Shown here: in pieces, positions 60,775 through 64,000 of the stretch
Numbering within the stretch: the first letter of the stretch is position 1
How the letters are laid out: each line of letters begins with the position of its first letter
From: Umbilicaria muhlenbergii
Taxonomy: Eukaryota; Ascomycota; Lecanoromycetes; Umbilicariales; Umbilicariaceae
Direction: 5' to 3'
NCBI GenBank assembly: GCA_000611775.1
Contig: KK106984.1
Coordinates: 712,364 to 776,363, forward strand
Length of the DNA stretch: 64,000 nt
The notes under the pieces: generated by a model
The model's input: only the letters and a program-made list of their open reading frames with translations
Databases searched by the model: none
What the model was told of the DNA's origin: nothing
Translations under genes and position numbers: made by a program

Positions 60775-62034
60775 ATATAAGATTGAAAACTTGCAGGAGC
60801 ATTGATAAGCTTAAAAAGCATAATCAAGTATTCATACAGCCTGTACTTAATATGAAAGGCTGTCTTTCACTCATCACCCTCACATATGCAGATGTGATAG
60901 TAGGTGTTTTTAACATCAATCTTCATAAAGATCTGAGCATCACAGACATGATTCATGATCTCATTAATCAGTGATAGAGGGTATTAATTCCTTTAAGTAA
61001 TAACATTTAACCTCTGATAGTTCATGCAGAGCTGCAAGCCTTCATCACTTTTAAATGCAAAAAGCACTGATGCTCTCATGAAAGATCATGACGGCTGAAT
61101 AAATTCATTCATGAGGTTGATATTTAAATACTCTCATAATACAGTCAACTCCTTCATGAAAAGGTTGTACATAAAGTCAAAAGATGATGTTGTTCTTTTT
61201 AACAAGTTAATTGAGTGATCTTCTTTGCAATGAGGAGGCAGAGTTTCTGCTTAAGTTTTTGAAAAAACCTTCATGAGGCTCTTGTAAGCTTCAGAAATCA
61301 GGTTCATGAAGCTTTTCAATTTATTAAAATTTATCATCTGCAATTCTTGCATCATGTAGTTCATCTTAAGATCTCTGAGTTTTCTCATGAGGCCTTTTAT
61401 GATGATCTCTTTCAGTAATAAAGTTATTAAAAAGTCTTCTGCATCTGACCTTCACTGTACTGTAAGATTGATGAAGTCAACCTTCAGATTATTCTGTTGT
61501 AATCATGATAATCCTAAGATTACTGGCATCTTTAAGTCAGCAGAGGTAAAAGGTTCACAAGTTTATTTTCAGACTCTGAAAGAGTCCTGAACCTATAAAA
61601 CTTCATGATAAATAAAATAAGTCCGCAAGGTATCTCCTTCAGCATGATGAAGCAGTAACATTTTAAAGATTAAAGATAAACTCTTCACAATATCCTTGTG
61701 AAGAAGATTGAGGTCATTAGCATTGTTAAGAACAGCTGAAAGTGATCTTTTTGCAAGATGTACTGTGAGTCATAATCATGTCTTCATCTTAAAAAATGCA
61801 CTCTTCTCTGATCTTGACTTCATGATGATCTTTATGATAGCCTCAGAGGCTGCTGTGACATGATTACTGTTGTTAATTAAACTGATTGACAGAGTTCTGC
61901 TCACAGTGTTGTTTGACTTCTTCTTAAGACAGTTCAGTTCTTTATGTTCACACTTATCACAGTAGTTGCAGTCTCTGTCAAAGAACACTCCTCATGAGGG
62001 TTTCAGATTGTGTGATGTAGTGATGATGAATGTT
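60775..62034 (-). pseudogene. G3 RT 5' part, protease region and gag end
   Basis: Complement of G1 from about 41,790 back to 40,540. It carries the zinc-knuckle ORF (61,988-61,776: CNYCDKCEHKELNC), matching G1 40,582-40,794, and the protease-to-RT linker. It ends at fold-back copy 3. Confidence 0.8.
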
Positions 62035-63154
62035 CATCAACAATTTAGCAAGTTAGCTCTGAGTTAGTTTTTAGCACTTTGAGCGCTCTGAGCTTCTGAT
62101 CTCATGTCTCAGCTAACAGCCGCTCTTAGCATCCCCTGAGCGCTTTGAGCTCAACCTTAAATCTTGAGCGGAACATCAAAATTTTGTGATAAAAAAACAG
62201 ATATTAAAACAATTGTTTAAACAAGTACACACACAGTGTTATAATAACAGTAAAACTTATAATAAGTAAACTTTTGCTAAAATTCACTTTTCTGCAATAA
62301 AAAATCATGATTTGTTGAGTCTGAAAGCACTGTATAAGTGTTGAGTTCTGAATATTTAAAGAACTTCAAGATTTTCATCACTTAAAAATTTACACACTTT
62401 AATAACTTTTGCAACTCAACAGATATGAAGAAACTTTCAATGCATAAATTATAAAAAACAGTATTATCTATTAATGTTAAATTAAAAGTTTCTTCATAAC
62501 TGCTGTTATTGTTAAATTATATTTAATTCAAGTTTGCAATAGCGAAAAATCTTTCAAAAAAAGTCACATACTTTGAATAACTATTGCGCTTTTATACTTA
62601 TAATATAACTTTCAGGTTATAAGTTGTAGAGAATAAGCTGTTGAAGAGTTTTCTTATACAAAGTTTCTTTTTATGTGTTGTTGTTATTGAGTTATTCAAA
62701 AAGTCATTAAAAGTCGGTTTATTAATGTTGTGATTTTCATCACTGAAAGTTTAAAATCAATGTAACTTTTTAACAACAACAGTTATAAAAAAACTTTAAG
62801 TTATAGAACTGTGTAATAGCTTCTTCTCTACAACTTATAAACTAAAAGCTATATCATAAGTATAAAAGCGCAATAGTTATTCAAAGTGCTAATATATTTA
62901 TAATTAGTTAAAAGTTTTTTAATTCATAACTATTGCAAATTAAAACTTATGAAGAAATCTTTAGTTTGTAAAGTGTACAGAATAAAGAGATTTAAAACTT
63001 TTCAATAAAAAGTTTTTTATTATTCATGAAGGTATAATAGTTATTTAAAGTGTAAGATTTGTATGAGCTTATTTACTGCTCAGAGAGTGCTCTGAGCGCA
63101 TAAAGTACTATTAACTAAAACCTTATTTTTGAGCGGGCTGCCAAGTTGCAGATG
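62035..63154 (-). mobile_element. Fold-back element, copy 3
   Basis: 1120 bp, in opposite orientation to copy 1: CATCAACAAT...GTTGCAGATG. The intact G1 sequence shows the empty site (GAATATTGTAG), so the flanks give a TT duplication, or ATGTT if the end is placed 3 bp inward. Both hairpin arms are present (about 62,580-62,632 and 62,826-62,880), with the core in the orientation of copy 2. Confidence 0.88.
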
Positions 63155-64000
63155 TTGTAGATTTGTGATTCTTTCATTTCATGATGTTCACAGAAGTGCT
63201 TCTGTTGAAGTCATTGTTCACAGTTGTTGCCTGCAAGTAAGTTTCAGTTCTGATGCTGAGATGAAGTTTCTTCATGAGTGTAATCAAATCTTCATGAGAG
63301 TTTGAAAACACAGAGTGTTCACAAATCTTCTGCTTCATGACATGATTCAAGCCCTTGAAGAAGATCATTAACTGAATTTAATAATAATCCTTCACCTCAT
63401 TTTTTATTTATGTCAGAAGTTCATCTGACCTGTGAAGATACTCATCATCAAATTCACTGCTCAGCTTGTGACAATTCATTTAATTCATTCATGTGTTATA
63501 CATCTGATTATCATGATCTCTTAAAAAAGACTTTAAAAAGTTCTTCTGACTTTCTCAGATATCTTTCAAGCTCTTTTCTTCATGATATGTGACTTATCAC
63601 TCTGTAATCTTGTAGTTCAGATATCAATCTGACTCTTCAAGGTGAAGCTTCATGAGAAGGTACTTAATTTGATGTACATATTACTGAAAGTGAGGGTAGT
63701 CCTTCATATGATAGAGGTCTTCATCTTTGACTCACTTTTCATAGCAGGTGTGTTTCAAAGTTGAAGATAAATCTGATGTAAATCATCTGTGAGTTTTAAA
63801 CTCAGTCTGCCTAATATGTTCCTTCTCACTCATGAGTTGAATCTTCACAAGTTGAATTTTAATATTCATCATGATGAACTCCTTAAAGAATGTAAGAGTG
63901 ACATGTCATGACTGAGAGTTAAGAATAATAAAATCATCATTAACTGTTGCTTGTGAAGTTTCTGAAGTGATTTATGAAACTGTTGCAGAGGCTGATTAAG
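63155..64000 (-). pseudogene. G3 gag (5' part)
   Basis: Complement of G1 40,540-39,693. The open piece 63,368-63,174 reads MIFFKGLNHVMKQKICEHSV, the retro-gag-like segment. The rest is broken by stops. Confidence 0.8.

Larger units (their letters stand above)
55822..64000 (-). mobile_element. Chromovirus G3 (G1 family), minus strand, runs off the window
   Basis: A minus-strand relative of G1. The 3' LTR is at 55,822-56,276, followed on the + strand by a pyrimidine-rich tract (polypurine tract on the minus strand), the antisense ORF block (56,600-57,440), chromodomain, integrase, RNase H, then RT and gag. The base at 64,000 corresponds to about 39,693 in G1, so its 5' LTR should begin roughly 65 bp beyond the window. 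It is interrupted by fold-back copies 2 and 3. Confidence 0.92.

Noticed and set aside
1-64000. tRNA and rRNA genes
   Set aside because: No cloverleaf-like or rRNA-like conserved sequence was noticed on either strand. A tRNAscan run would be needed to exclude them fully.

Overview
The window looks like nuclear DNA from a filamentous ascomycete. Supporting signs are short 45-90 nt introns with fungal-type branch sites, a prefoldin gene, Ty3/Gypsy chromoviruses, a Tad1/I-type LINE and a hAT transposon. About 59 kb is AT-rich, stop-riddled DNA with the transition-type decay expected of repeat-induced point mutation (RIP). A sharply bounded GC-balanced island at about 29.25-34.6 kb holds the only two intact host genes: prefoldin subunit 5 (+ strand, 5 exons) and, converging on it, a conserved fungal protein of unknown function (- strand, 8 exons, 746 aa). 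Both were assembled by hand from splice sites; the exon sums are divisible by three and apparent in-frame stops fall inside introns.

Left arm (1-29.2 kb): a partial fold-back element (1-418); two copies of chromovirus family G4, one apparently inserted in the other in opposite orientation (419-7179); a repeat-rich stretch; a 5'-truncated minus-strand LINE (8.05-9.88 kb); a plus-strand LINE ORF1 fragment (to 12,335); two tandem MITE-like F units; minisatellites; a decayed unknown gene with an acidic tract; a decayed hAT transposase (about 17.5-20.3 kb); then a second LINE (21.4-27.36 kb) whose 3' third is inverted between two opposed 661-bp MITEs (E1/E2).

Right arm (34.6-64 kb) is a nest of insertions. 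An unidentified repetitive gene (36.6-37.8 and 54.55-55.03 kb) is split by chromovirus G2 (LTRs 37,806 and 54,240; TSD TGTTA). G2 is split by chromovirus G1 (39,172-46,417; two 455-bp LTRs; TSD AAAGC) and by a 1.1-kb fold-back element (49,425-50,516). G3, a minus-strand relative of G1, runs from 55,822 past the window end and carries two more fold-back copies.

Most notable: (1) the fold-back family occurs with its hairpin-flanked core in two orientations; (2) the E1/E2 pair appears to have flipped the LINE segment between them; (3) chromovirus families G1/G3 and G2 each carry, between the chromodomain and the 3' LTR, an antisense Cys-rich ORF with paired CxxC motifs; (4) polyprotein frames survive over kilobases with interruptions mostly TGA at Trp positions, and CCA/TGG is strikingly depleted. 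All boundaries and homologies come from reading the sequence; no searches or alignments were run.
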